In this document: piece by piece, positions 29,402-38,384 of the stretch
How positions within the stretch are numbered: position 1 is the first letter of the stretch
Layout: each line of letters opens with the position of its first letter
NCBI RefSeq assembly: GCF_014192115.1
Contig: NZ_JACHXL010000006.1
Location: 39,313-103,312, forward strand
Reading direction: 5' to 3'
Length of the DNA: 64,000 bases
Source: Psychrobacter luti
GTDB taxonomy: Bacteria > Pseudomonadota > Gammaproteobacteria > Pseudomonadales > Moraxellaceae
Translations under genes and position numbers: made by a program
Notes under the pieces: generated by a model
Database searches by the model: none
What the model saw: the letters and a program-made list of their open reading frames with translations, nothing else
What the model was told of the DNA's origin: nothing

Positions 29402-29453
29402 TTGATTATTAGTAAAAAGCAAGTATTATGCCAATACACTTTTGGTGATTGGC
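29402..29453 (+). promoter_or_regulatory. etfBA promoter candidate with overlapping inverted repeat
   Basis: TTGATT (29402-29407), 16 bases, TATTAT (29424-29429). Directly after the -10 lies an inverted repeat, GCCAATACAC and GTGATTGGC (29430-29453), with one bulged base. An inverted repeat over the start site looks like a repressor operator. The rest of this gap (29046-29600) shows no gene. Confidence 0.4.
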
Positions 29454-29600
29454 TTATGAGTGTTTAGTTAAAATTTCTGTTAATGTGGTAATAACCTTTA
29501 GTGATATTTTGAACGACGATTTGAAAACAGTTTGAAAAAGATGAACCTTTGGTTCTTAACTGGCAATTTTTAATTCATAACATTAATAAACGAGGAACGT

Positions 29601-30350
29601 ATGAAAGCATTAGTAGCGGTCAAGCGTGTCATTGATTACAACGTAAAAGTTCGTGTAAAAGCTGATAATTCTGGCGTAGATTTATCTAACACTAAAATGT
29701 CAATCAACCCTTTTGATGAAATTGCTGTTGAAGAAGCGGTTCGTCTAAAAGAAGCAGGCGTGATTGATGAAATCATTGTTGCCTCAATCGGTCCAAAAGA
29801 GTCACAAGAGCAGATTCGTGCAGCTTTAGCGTTGGGTGCTGACCGTGGTGTCTTGGTAGTGACTGATGCAAAACCTTATCCACTACAAATCGCTAAAATC
29901 CTAAAAAGTATCGCTGAGTCTGAATCTACCGATATTATCCTGTTGGGTAAGCAAGCTATTGATGACGACAATAACCAAACCGGTCAGATGCTAGCGGCAT
30001 TGATGGGTATCGGTCAGGGCACGTTTGCATCAGAAGTAAAAGTTGACGGCAGTAAAGTAAATGTCACTCGTGAAATCGACGGTGGTTTACAGACCCTAGC
30101 GCTTGATTTACCAGCGGTTATTACCACTGACTTACGTTTGAATGAACCACGTTATGCTAAATTGCCTAACATCATGAAAGCGAAGAAAAAGCCACTTGAT
30201 GAGAAAACGCCTGCTGATTTTGGTGTTGATATGGCCTCTAAGCAAGAAATTATCAAAGTCGTGCCACCTGCTGAGCGTAAAGCTGGTATCAAAGTGGGTT
30301 CAGTTGACGAGTTGGTCGATAAGCTAAGAAATGAAGCAAAAGTTATTTAA
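29601..30350 (+). CDS. etfB: Electron transfer flavoprotein subunit beta
   Basis: A 249-residue beta subunit which, with EtfA, takes electrons from acyl-CoA dehydrogenases and passes them to ETF-ubiquinone oxidoreductase. It binds AMP. Typical segments are [36 protein letters not shown] and the [21 protein letters not shown] loop, which is the partner-recognition region. First gene of the etfBA pair; etfA starts 140 bases downstream. Confidence 0.97.
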   Translation: MKALVAVKRVIDYNVKVRVKADNSGVDLSNTKMSINPFDEIAVEEAVRLKEAGVIDEIIVASIGPKESQEQIRAALALGADRGVLVVTDAKPYPLQIAKILKSIAESESTDIILLGKQAIDDDNNQTGQMLAALMGIGQGTFASEVKVDGSKVNVTREIDGGLQTLALDLPAVITTDLRLNEPRYAKLPNIMKAKKKPLDEKTPADFGVDMASKQEIIKVVPPAERKAGIKVGSVDELVDKLRNEAKVI

Positions 30351-30490
30351 TGCTTGAATACTTTGTTACGGCATATCCTGTGCAACGTTATGAGGTCTGA
30401 GTAGTTTAATATTTAAGCTAACTGGATGAATAACGCTGTACACAAACAACCGCATGAATAGATGATACGAATAAATAAAGGACAAAAACA

Positions 30491-31423
30491 ATGGCAATTT
30501 TGGTATATGCAGAACATGACAATGCCAGTCTAAAAAAGGCAACTTTAAACACTATCGCTGCTGCTAAACAAATGGGCGATGATGTCCATGTATTGGTGGC
30601 GGGTAGTGGCGCACAAGCGGCAGCTGATGAAGCAGCTAAAGCAGAGGGCGTGACAAAAGTATTATTAGCAGATAACGCCGCTTATGAGCATCAATTGGCT
30701 GGTAACGTTGCGCTATTGGTTGCTGATATTGCTGGCGATTATAGCCATATCATTGCACCTGCTACCACCACTGGTAAGAATTTCATGCCACGTGTTGCAG
30801 CTTTACTTGACGTGAGCATGTTGTCAGAAATCTCTGCCGTGGTAGATGCACAAACGTTTGAGCGTCCTATCTATGCAGGTAACGCCACGGCAACGGTTAA
30901 GACTACAGAAGATAAAGTAGTCATGACAGTACGTACGACAGCGTTTGATCCAGTAGCAAGTGAAGGTGGTTCAGCGTCTGTTGAAGCTATCGACAACGTG
31001 CAAGAGACTGGTAAAGCAAGCTTTGTTAATGAAGAGATGGCCAAATCTGACCGTCCTGAATTGACTTCAGCAGGCATCGTGGTTTCTGGTGGTCGTGCTC
31101 TGGCAAATGGTGAAAACTTCACTAAATACATTGAGCCATTAGCTGACAAACTTGGTGCTGCTGTTGGTGCATCACGTGCTGCTGTTGACGCAGGCTATGT
31201 ACCAAACGATATGCAGGTCGGTCAAACGGGTAAAATCGTGGCACCGCAGCTTTATATCGCGGCTGGTATCTCAGGAGCTATTCAGCATTTAGCGGGTATG
31301 AAAGATTCTAAAGTCATCGTTGCTATCAACAATGACCCAGAAGCGCCGATCGCTAGCGTTGCTGATTACTTCTTAGAAGCTGATTTGTTTGAAGCGTTGC
31401 CTGAGCTGACTAGCAAGATTTAG
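30491..31423 (+). CDS. etfA: Electron transfer flavoprotein subunit alpha
   Basis: A 310-residue alpha subunit carrying the FAD. The C-terminal FAD domain (about 185-305) contains GGRALANGENF, GASRAAVDAGYVPND, QVGQTGKIVAPQLYIAAGISGAIQHLAGM (in two conserved blocks) and AINNDPEAPI. Pairs with etfB for fatty-acid and amino-acid oxidation. AAAGGA precedes the ATG. Confidence 0.97.
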   Translation: MAILVYAEHDNASLKKATLNTIAAAKQMGDDVHVLVAGSGAQAAADEAAKAEGVTKVLLADNAAYEHQLAGNVALLVADIAGDYSHIIAPATTTGKNFMPRVAALLDVSMLSEISAVVDAQTFERPIYAGNATATVKTTEDKVVMTVRTTAFDPVASEGGSASVEAIDNVQETGKASFVNEEMAKSDRPELTSAGIVVSGGRALANGENFTKYIEPLADKLGAAVGASRAAVDAGYVPNDMQVGQTGKIVAPQLYIAAGISGAIQHLAGMKDSKVIVAINNDPEAPIASVADYFLEADLFEALPELTSKI

Positions 31424-31472
31424 TTATTAACGGTTAAGTGCTTAATATTGCTTAATTTATGATAGTTTTGAA

Positions 31473-31505
31473 GGCCTCCGGTTCAATGAGTCGGAGGTTT
31501 TTTTA
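31473..31505 (+). terminator. Terminator after etfA
   Basis: CCTCCG and CGGAGG with an 11-base loop, followed by seven T. The remainder of the 326-base gap to the next gene shows no feature that can be named. Confidence 0.75.
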
Positions 31506-31749
31506 TATAAAAATACAAATTCTGATAATAGCTGATACTTCGACAGTTAATTTCGATTCTATTAGCTCAATCACTATGATAGACTAAAATTTAGTCTACT
31601 AATTTAGTGTAATTTTAGATAAATAGCTTTATGACAGTGCCTGTGGCTAAGTGGTAGTCAGGTGATTGTTATGGGTGGATTCTAGTGAGAGTTTACTCAT
31701 AACACTGTATATAACAATGGATTAGTACATAAGGGATTAGGAGATACTA

Positions 31750-32958
31750 ATGAGCGCAGGATTAAACGTGGTAGCACGCTTACCTCAAGAATGGCATGAG
31801 TGGGTAGCAACGAATATAATACGCGGTGTCCAAACAGAGACAATCGTTGAAACGTTAAAAAGCAATCGCTTTTCAGATGCCCAGATAAAAGCTGCTTTAA
31901 ATGATGAATTAGAGCCAGTGGTGAATGACAGCAAACAACCCATTCGTAGGCTGCCAAATAATTGGAAAGAATGGGTCGCTACTAATTTACTTGAGGGAAA
32001 GAGTAAAGGCAGTATCGCGAACGTATTGGCACAGCAGGGGTTTAGTGAGCCAGAGATTGCACTAGAGATACAAACGGCTTCAAAAAGTCCTTATTTGCGA
32101 GCGGGTATAAAGACTGCCAAAACGCTAAAAAAGCGAGAATGGCTACTTGAAACTTGTGATCAATTGGCTAGATTGGATGCCGGTTACAACCAGCAGCTTG
32201 ATATCATCGATACGCCAGCTTTTGAGATATTTATTAGAGATTACTATAGCAAGCACAAGCCTGTGGTACTTAAAAAAGGCATTGATCATTGGCCTGCTCT
32301 TAAAAAATGGAGTCCACAATACTTTGCTGATTTCTTAGGAGATGCGGAAATTGAGGTGCAGTTTGATCGCGAAAATGATGCACTTTTTGAACGGCATTCT
32401 GATAAGTATCGCAAATCTATGCTGATGTCTGAATTTGTCAATATGATAGAAAATGACGGCGAAAGTAATAACTATTATATGACTGCCAATAACACTCAAC
32501 AAAACGTTGAAACCATTAGACCAGCACTTGATGATATAGGTGATTTTGGTGAGGGCTACCGCCAGCTTTTAGATAATGATGCAGCTTTTAGTACGTATTT
32601 TTGGATGGGACCCAAAGGTACCTTTACGCCGCTCCATCATGACTTGACTAACAATATGTTGGTTCAAGTGTATGGCTCTAAGAAGGTAACTTTGATTCCA
32701 GCTTGGCAAGTGCCTTGGCTCTATAATGATTTGCACGTGTATAGTGAAGTAGATTTCCCCAATTTTGATTTGAAAAAACATCCGTTAATGCAGCATGTGA
32801 CCCCAGTTGAAGTCACGATTGATGCAGGGGATGCGTTATTCATTCCTATTGGGTGGTGGCATTGCGTAGGAGGATTAGATAAATCTATTAGCGTCAGCTT
32901 CACAAACTTTAATGCACCAAATAACTATGCTGAGAGCTTTAATGAAACACAGAGTTGA
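31750..32958 (+). CDS. JmjC/cupin-type oxygenase with duplicated N-terminal module
   Basis: A 402-residue protein with a C-terminal JmjC-like fold (about 140-390), probably a 2-oxoglutarate/Fe(II) hydroxylase of protein or peptide. Iron ligands are likely H296 and D298 (TPLHHDLTNN) and H371 (GWWHCVGG). The N-terminus has two copies of a helical module starting LPQEWHEWVATN (residue 11) and LPNNWKEWVATN (68), about 57 residues apart. These modules are not a family I recognise. AGGAG ribosome-binding site; monocistronic. Substrate unknown. Confidence 0.8.
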   Translation: MSAGLNVVARLPQEWHEWVATNIIRGVQTETIVETLKSNRFSDAQIKAALNDELEPVVNDSKQPIRRLPNNWKEWVATNLLEGKSKGSIANVLAQQGFSEPEIALEIQTASKSPYLRAGIKTAKTLKKREWLLETCDQLARLDAGYNQQLDIIDTPAFEIFIRDYYSKHKPVVLKKGIDHWPALKKWSPQYFADFLGDAEIEVQFDRENDALFERHSDKYRKSMLMSEFVNMIENDGESNNYYMTANNTQQNVETIRPALDDIGDFGEGYRQLLDNDAAFSTYFWMGPKGTFTPLHHDLTNNMLVQVYGSKKVTLIPAWQVPWLYNDLHVYSEVDFPNFDLKKHPLMQHVTPVEVTIDAGDALFIPIGWWHCVGGLDKSISVSFTNFNAPNNYAESFNETQS

Positions 32959-32994
32959 GATGTAGGATTAAAAAATCTAGCTTGTTATTAAACT

Positions 32995-33035
32995 AAAAAT
33001 GACTAATAACGCGATAGCGCTATCAGTCATTTTTT
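32995..33035 (+). terminator. Bidirectional terminator between convergent genes
   Basis: AAAAATGACT and AGTCATTTTT enclose a second palindrome, GATAGCGCTATC. A- and T-runs on both sides suit the convergent JmjC and methyltransferase genes. Confidence 0.75.
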
Positions 33036-33068
33036 AATAAGTGCTTATCGATATATTCAACAATAATG

Positions 33069-33863
33069 CTAAGTATATTCTCTCTGACGCAACGTCTCAT
33101 ATAAGCACAATGAGCCTGCAATGGCGACATTCAGACTTTCTTGGCCGTTAGGTTGAGGCAGAGCGATGGGGGTGGCACACTGCATCAGCTCATCGCACAC
33201 GCCTTGGCCTTCATGTCCCATAATCCAAGCAATAGGTTGCTTTAAATCGTGTTGATAAATCATAGTGTCAGTATGTGAGCTGGTCGCAAATAGTGGCGTT
33301 TGCACGTAATCCAAAATATCTTGCACACTTAGATGTTCATAAATCGTTAAGGCAAACTGCGCACCCATACCTGCTCTAAGCGTCTTTGGTGACCATGCTT
33401 GCGCTGTACTACTGGTACATAGGATATTGTGTATGCCAACTGCTGCGGCAGTGCGTAGTAGCGTGCCAACATTGCCATTATCTTGAACATCATTGAGAAT
33501 AAGACAATCGTTACTAATCGCTGCTAATCTGGGTGCTGGTATATTAATCAGCGCCATAATGTCGATGCCAGTACCCAAGCTACGAATACTCTCATACAGT
33601 GCATCGGACAAAGTCAAAATAGGTGTATAAGTAGGCAGGCGCGTTAAAATCTGCTGCACTTCAGGATGATGCTGTGCGGCTTCAGAAACCAATATTTGAA
33701 CAAACGGATAATCGCTACGCAAAGCGGCATCGATTAAATGCACACCCTCAATGACGGTTTGACCTTGCTTTTTGCGTTGGCGCGCTTGTGTCAATAAGCC
33801 TTTGACAAGCTTGACCGTCGTATTCTTATCTGAGGTAATAAGCTCGGTGGGATTTGCTACCAT
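33069..33863 (-). CDS. TrmH/SpoU family RNA 2'-O-methyltransferase
   Basis: A 264-residue SPOUT methyltransferase. An N-terminal substrate-binding domain (about 15-100) precedes the knotted SAM domain, with motif 1 DNGNVGTLLRTAAAVG, motif 2 IMGHEGQGV and motif 3 SLNVAIAGSLCLYE. This resembles RlmB/TsnR-type rRNA enzymes; the exact target cannot be told from the sequence. The divergent neighbour on the far side is pyrB; the gene probably has its own promoter. Confidence 0.85.
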   Translation of the reverse strand: MVANPTELITSDKNTTVKLVKGLLTQARQRKKQGQTVIEGVHLIDAALRSDYPFVQILVSEAAQHHPEVQQILTRLPTYTPILTLSDALYESIRSLGTGIDIMALINIPAPRLAAISNDCLILNDVQDNGNVGTLLRTAAAVGIHNILCTSSTAQAWSPKTLRAGMGAQFALTIYEHLSVQDILDYVQTPLFATSSHTDTMIYQHDLKQPIAWIMGHEGQGVCDELMQCATPIALPQPNGQESLNVAIAGSLCLYETLRQREYT

Positions 33864-33963
33864 AATGATCGCTTAAAAAAAATATAGAAAATTTAAACTG
33901 TCATTATAAGGCCTATTAATTATATGGCTTTACAATGACGGTTAGCAGATTGGCTCGACTCAC

Positions 33964-34947
33964 TTATTTATCGGTATAATTTACGTGTAGGGTTTTAACG
34001 TATTCGACCTCATTTTTGCTGCCAAGTACCACAGGGACACGTTGGTGAATATCAGTTGGTGCTATATCCAAGATACGATTGACCGCATCAGTAGCGCCGC
34101 CGCCAGCACGCTCAATCAACAAACTCATTGGATTGGCCTCATACATAAGGCGTAGTTTGCCTGCTTTATTGGCATATTTCTTATCAAATGGATAAGTGAA
34201 AAGCCCACCACGACATAAAATACGATGCACATCACCGACCATCGCAGCTACCCAACGTGTATTGAAATCGCGACCTCGAACACCAGTTTCGCCAGCGATA
34301 AGCTCGTCGATATATTGTTGCATCGGTGCGCGCCAGTAGCGATAGTTTGACGCATTGATGGCATATTCGCTGGTGTCAGCATCGATGGTGACATTTTCTT
34401 CTATAAGAACATATTCATCGGTATCAGGATCTAAGCTAAACATCACAACATTGTCGGTGATAGTCAGCGCCAATACCGTAGAGGTACCATATAGCAAATA
34501 ACCGGCGGCTAGCTGTTGGTTACCCGCTTGTAGGAAGTCACTATTTTCACTGATTTGACCTTGGCGCTGGTACGGTAGAATAGAGAAGATAGTACCGACT
34601 GCCATATTAATGTCAATATTTGATGAACCATCAAGTGGATCAAACAACACCAGTAAACTGCCATCCGCATTAGCAGGGGTGGCATCGTCGAGCTCTTCTG
34701 AAGCGACACCCGCACAATGGCTGTTTTTTGCTAAAGCGTCTAATAATAAGTCGTTAGCCAACACGTCGAGTTTTTTCTGCTCTTCACCTTGGACATTTTG
34801 ATTGCCTGCTTCGCCTAAAATATCTGCAAGCGCCCCTTTTCTCAATAACTGTGAGATGGTCTTACCGACGTCAGTCACGGTAGTAATCACGTCATTCAGT
34901 TCAGGGTTGCTTGCGTGAGCGTTTAGATAGTTTGCTAAAGTTGTCAT
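33964..34947 (-). CDS. fbp: Fructose-1,6-bisphosphatase class I
   Basis: A 327-residue gluconeogenic phosphatase. The metal/phosphate motif [10 protein letters not shown] is at 103-112, VASEELDD upstream and [20 protein letters not shown] in the C-terminal half. The AGGAAG ribosome-binding site is well spaced. For a Psychrobacter-like organism that grows on organic acids and amino acids, this enzyme would be central to sugar synthesis (inference). It is divergent from pyrB across a 425-base gap. Confidence 0.96.
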   Translation of the reverse strand: MTTLANYLNAHASNPELNDVITTVTDVGKTISQLLRKGALADILGEAGNQNVQGEEQKKLDVLANDLLLDALAKNSHCAGVASEELDDATPANADGSLLVLFDPLDGSSNIDINMAVGTIFSILPYQRQGQISENSDFLQAGNQQLAAGYLLYGTSTVLALTITDNVVMFSLDPDTDEYVLIEENVTIDADTSEYAINASNYRYWRAPMQQYIDELIAGETGVRGRDFNTRWVAAMVGDVHRILCRGGLFTYPFDKKYANKAGKLRLMYEANPMSLLIERAGGGATDAVNRILDIAPTDIHQRVPVVLGSKNEVEYVKTLHVNYTDK

Positions 34948-35092
34948 AGTGCTTCCTAATAAAGGCTATTGAAATGAATGTTATTCAAAATAAAGGCTGA
35001 TAAATTTAAAAAAATAAGAGTTTAAGAAGTATTTTAGGTCGCACTTAATGCTCTTAAATCTGGTAAATTTTTAAATACCCCGCACGGCATCT

Positions 35093-35120
35093 TTGTCCTG
35101 ACCACAAAATCAGCTACACT
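35093..35120 (+). promoter_or_regulatory. pyrB promoter candidate
   Basis: TTGTCC (35093-35098), 16 bases, TACACT (35115-35120). It would give pyrB a leader of about 245 bases. The rest of the fbp-pyrB gap (34948-35372) should hold the fbp promoter, which was not located. Confidence 0.4.
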
Positions 35121-35163
35121 AGCGCTATTATTATTTATTTATCGTTTGGATAAGCGGATTTTA

Positions 35164-35268
35164 ATGATGGTTATGACAGGTCTATGGCTATTACCCAAGA
35201 AGATGACGAATTCTGTTTTGTGCGGTTTTATATTTATCACTGCCACTGGGGTAAATTGTAGCAAATAA
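35164..35268 (+). CDS. Possible pyrB leader peptide
   Basis: A 34-codon frame starting MMVMTGLWLLPKK inside the pyrB leader, just after the promoter candidate. E. coli pyrBI is preceded by a leader peptide of similar size used in UTP-sensing attenuation. No good Shine-Dalgarno and no T-rich terminator after it were seen, so the resemblance may be chance. Confidence 0.22.
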   Translation: MMVMTGLWLLPKKMTNSVLCGFIFITATGVNCSK

Positions 35269-35372
35269 GTGCCAAAATGTCCTTGTCTCTGTGCTTATCG
35301 ACCATAAATTGCCAAAAAACGCATAAATGATGCTTAGTAAATCATATAAACCAACAATAAAGACGTGCCATT

Positions 35373-36446
35373 ATGTCAAATTCTATCGATAGTCGCTCTA
35401 CCCAGACCGTCTCGCCAACGGATTACACTAAATTCGATCCTGATACTATTCATCAAAAGCTTAATAGCTCGTTAAGTCTTCCACAGCTTAATAACGATGG
35501 TAGTATTCGCCATTTCTTGGGTGTAGAGGGTCTCAATAAGGCACAGTTGCAGGCCATTATTGCTAAAGCAGAGACGTTCTTTGATGATAATGGGCAGCTT
35601 ATTAACCGTCCTGAGCTCGAAGGCTATACGGTTATGAATCTGTTCTTTGAACCGTCAACACGTACCCGTACAACCTTTGAAGTCGCCGAAAAGCGTCTTG
35701 GTGCCAATGTACTAAACATCGATATCGAACGCTCTAGTACCAAAAAAGGTGAAAGCTTGCGCGATACGCTGTGGAATCTGCAAGCCATGACGGCAGATAT
35801 TTTTGTAGTACGACATTCAGCGTCAGGCGCGGCCCATTTTATGGCAACAGAAGTAACGCCCAATATTGCCATTATCAATGGCGGTGATGGCTGGCATGCA
35901 CATCCAACCCAAGGGATGCTCGATATGCTGACTATTCATCGTGAAGCGCCGCGCCCATTTGAAGAATTGTCAGTAGCTATCATTGGTGATATCAAGCATT
36001 CACGGGTCGCACGCTCTGATATCAGTGCGCTGCAAACCCTAGGCGTTAAAGATATCCGTGTCTGCGCGCCACGTACCTTGTTACCCAAAGGTATTGAGCG
36101 TTTCGGCGTGCAAGTTTACGAAAATATGAATGACTGTGTCACGGACTGTGATGTCATTATGGGATTAAGAATACAAAACGAGCGTATCGGCTCGCCACTG
36201 CTAGCATCATCGAGTGAATATTATAAGCATTATGGTATTACCGCTGAGCGGGTGGCACTGGCTAAACCTGATGCCTTGGTGATGCACCCAGGGCCGATGA
36301 ACCGCGGTGTTGAGATTGCCTCAAGCGTAGCCGATGGTGCGCAATCTGTGATTTTAAAGCAGGTCAACAACGGTATCGCTATTCGTATGGCTGTATTGTC
36401 ACTGGCAATGGAAGGTCAGCGCGCTCATCAAGCCGCGAGCAAATAA
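35373..36446 (+). CDS. pyrB: Aspartate carbamoyltransferase catalytic subunit
   Basis: A 357-residue enzyme of pyrimidine synthesis joining carbamoyl phosphate and aspartate. The carbamoyl-phosphate loop STRTRTTFE is at 95-103; HPTQGMLD and [11 protein letters not shown] are also present. An N-terminal extension of about 40 residues before the core resembles the class A enzymes of Pseudomonas, which form a dodecamer with a dihydroorotase-like subunit. That partner gene follows 60 bases downstream; no pyrI is present. Confidence 0.96.
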   Translation: MSNSIDSRSTQTVSPTDYTKFDPDTIHQKLNSSLSLPQLNNDGSIRHFLGVEGLNKAQLQAIIAKAETFFDDNGQLINRPELEGYTVMNLFFEPSTRTRTTFEVAEKRLGANVLNIDIERSSTKKGESLRDTLWNLQAMTADIFVVRHSASGAAHFMATEVTPNIAIINGGDGWHAHPTQGMLDMLTIHREAPRPFEELSVAIIGDIKHSRVARSDISALQTLGVKDIRVCAPRTLLPKGIERFGVQVYENMNDCVTDCDVIMGLRIQNERIGSPLLASSSEYYKHYGITAERVALAKPDALVMHPGPMNRGVEIASSVADGAQSVILKQVNNGIAIRMAVLSLAMEGQRAHQAASK

Positions 36447-36506
36447 TCCTCTGCCGCGCTGTTTTATATTTATTCATCTCATTTTATTGATACGGTAATA
36501 ACACTC

Positions 36507-37718
36507 ATGACCACTATGTTAAATACGGATACGCCGATAATTAACCATCTTCCTCAAGCATTTAGAGATTCGCTACCAAGCTCTGCAAAAGATAAATTAG
36601 CTGCAGTTGCAGCAGACCGTGAAATGTGGCTACTGCCACCCTTGGTTGATTTGTGCGCACGCCTACGTGAACCGGGGCAACAACAACACGGCACCCTAGA
36701 GTCAGAAGGGCGCGCTGCCCGTGGTAATGGTTTTTTGCATGTGGTGATTCCGCCTGATACCAATCCAATTTTAGAAAACGGCTCGCTATTGAAAGGCTTA
36801 CGTGAGCGGGCGCTTGGTGATGGCGGTATTTATTTGCATATTTTAGGTGCATTGACAGAAGGACTTCGTGGAGAGAATCCCTCCAATATTGCTGGTCTTA
36901 AAAAAGGTGGCTGTATTGCGGTCTCTAATGCGCGTCGCCCTTTTCGCAATGATTTAGTATTACTGCGTACCTTGGAATATGCGGCGACTTTTAATATGAA
37001 AGTATTCTTTTATCCTGACGAGCCAAGTTTATCTGGTGATGGCGTCGCGCATGAAGGTTATATTGCGTCATATCATGGTCTGCAAGGGATTCCATGGATT
37101 GCGGAAACAGTCGCTTTATCTACGCAGTTATTGATGGTGGAAGAAACGGGTATTGCGGCGCATTTTAGTCAGCTATCTTGTAAGTCTTCGATTGAGTTGA
37201 TGCGCTGGGCGAAAGACAAAGGTTTGCCGGTGACTTGTGATGTGGCAATGCATCAGCTGTACTTAACCGATGATAATTTAAAAGGCTTTAATGCCCAAGC
37301 TTATGTACTACCACCGCTGCGTAGTAATACGGATCAGCAAGCCATCCGCCGTGGGCTAAAAGATGGTACCATTGATGCGATTTGCAGTCATCATGAACCA
37401 TTAAATAGTACCGCTAAAAAAGCACCATTTGCTGAGAGCACGCCCGGTATCTCAAACTTTGATACGTTTATGGCGCTGGCATGTCAGCTAGTACGTGATG
37501 AGGTACTAACCTTAGATCAACTGGTCGAGAAAATATGCCTCAATCCAGCAAAAATCGCTGGTATCAATGATCAGTATGAAAGTATCGGCGGCGGAGTATT
37601 GGTCGATCCAAATCTCGAATGGCAAGTGACCACAGAATCTATGCTGTCAAATGGTAAAAATACGCCATTCTTTAATCAGCAGTTGCAAGGTCGCGTTGTG
37701 GAGACTTTCTTTGGCTAA
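36507..37718 (+). CDS. pyrC': Dihydroorotase-like subunit, catalytically degenerate (PyrC')
   Basis: A 403-residue dihydroorotase homologue next to pyrB. The usual metal-binding DxHxHxREPG is here DLCARLREPG (48-57), so both His are lost; the later TDHAPH is replaced by SHHEPL (DAICSHHEPL). In Pseudomonas such a pyrC' product is inactive and serves as a structural partner of aspartate transcarbamoylase; the same is inferred here. A true dihydroorotase gene should exist elsewhere in the genome. Confidence 0.9.
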   Translation: MTTMLNTDTPIINHLPQAFRDSLPSSAKDKLAAVAADREMWLLPPLVDLCARLREPGQQQHGTLESEGRAARGNGFLHVVIPPDTNPILENGSLLKGLRERALGDGGIYLHILGALTEGLRGENPSNIAGLKKGGCIAVSNARRPFRNDLVLLRTLEYAATFNMKVFFYPDEPSLSGDGVAHEGYIASYHGLQGIPWIAETVALSTQLLMVEETGIAAHFSQLSCKSSIELMRWAKDKGLPVTCDVAMHQLYLTDDNLKGFNAQAYVLPPLRSNTDQQAIRRGLKDGTIDAICSHHEPLNSTAKKAPFAESTPGISNFDTFMALACQLVRDEVLTLDQLVEKICLNPAKIAGINDQYESIGGGVLVDPNLEWQVTTESMLSNGKNTPFFNQQLQGRVVETFFG

Positions 37719-38268
37719 CTTGCCCCGACAGGATGATAATCTGCAACCATCCTCGAAGGATAACGACCTAGATTCAACTAGCCAGCAGCATACACCGCGT
37801 AGTAGTGCTAGTACCTCTAGCGAATCTATTAAAGCGGTTGCAATATACGAAGTAGTTAAAGGCGTCGGTGCACTATTAGGAGCGGGGGCTTTATGGTCAT
37901 GGCATAGCGATCTTGAGCACTGGCTTACGACAGCGACCGCTTCTTGGCAGCAAACCTTTGGACAGTTACTGGCCCCGCAGGTTGATAGTGCGGTACGCAT
38001 TGCTCAGCAGGCAAGCAAGAATTGGCCAGTATTCTTATTGTTAATTTTTGCTTATGCCAGTCTGCGCTTTCTTGAAGCCTATGGCTTGTGGCAAGACAGA
38101 ACGTGGGCTTATTGGTTTGGGGTGTTAGGCTACGGGATATTTATTCCTATCGAGCTTTATTATCTGTTTGCTAGTCCATTTGACTGGTTTAAACTTGCCA
38201 TCTTAGTATCAAATATTATTATAGTCATCGTGGTTTATCGCAATATGAAGCGCAAGGGTTTGATATAA
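37711..38268 (+). CDS. DUF2127-like membrane protein
   Basis: A 185-residue membrane protein with a Gln/Ser-rich N-terminal tail (~50 residues) and about four helices, e.g. FLLLIFAYASLRFLEAYGLW and FKLAILVSNIIIVIVVY. The order RFLEAYGLWQDRTWAYWFG fits DUF2127. There is no ATG after 37651 until the very end; TTG 37711 has GGAG 7 bases upstream and is the best start. It overlaps the pyrC' stop by 8 bases, so it is probably co-expressed. Function unknown. Confidence 0.7.
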   Translation: MANLPRQDDNLQPSSKDNDLDSTSQQHTPRSSASTSSESIKAVAIYEVVKGVGALLGAGALWSWHSDLEHWLTTATASWQQTFGQLLAPQVDSAVRIAQQASKNWPVFLLLIFAYASLRFLEAYGLWQDRTWAYWFGVLGYGIFIPIELYYLFASPFDWFKLAILVSNIIIVIVVYRNMKRKGLI

Positions 38269-38309
38269 CTAGGCTGTTATACAAACGAATAAACGAGTTC
38301 AATAGACCT

Positions 38310-38352
38310 AAAAAAGCCAGTATGAGCGATGATTCTTATACTGGATTTTTTT
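38310..38352 (+). terminator. Bidirectional terminator after the DUF2127 gene
   Basis: CCAGTATGAG and CTTATACTGG (one G-U) with A-run before and T-run after, between convergent genes. Confidence 0.8.
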
Positions 38353-38384
38353 ACTAAAACGACTAAATCAACACTATTTAAAGT

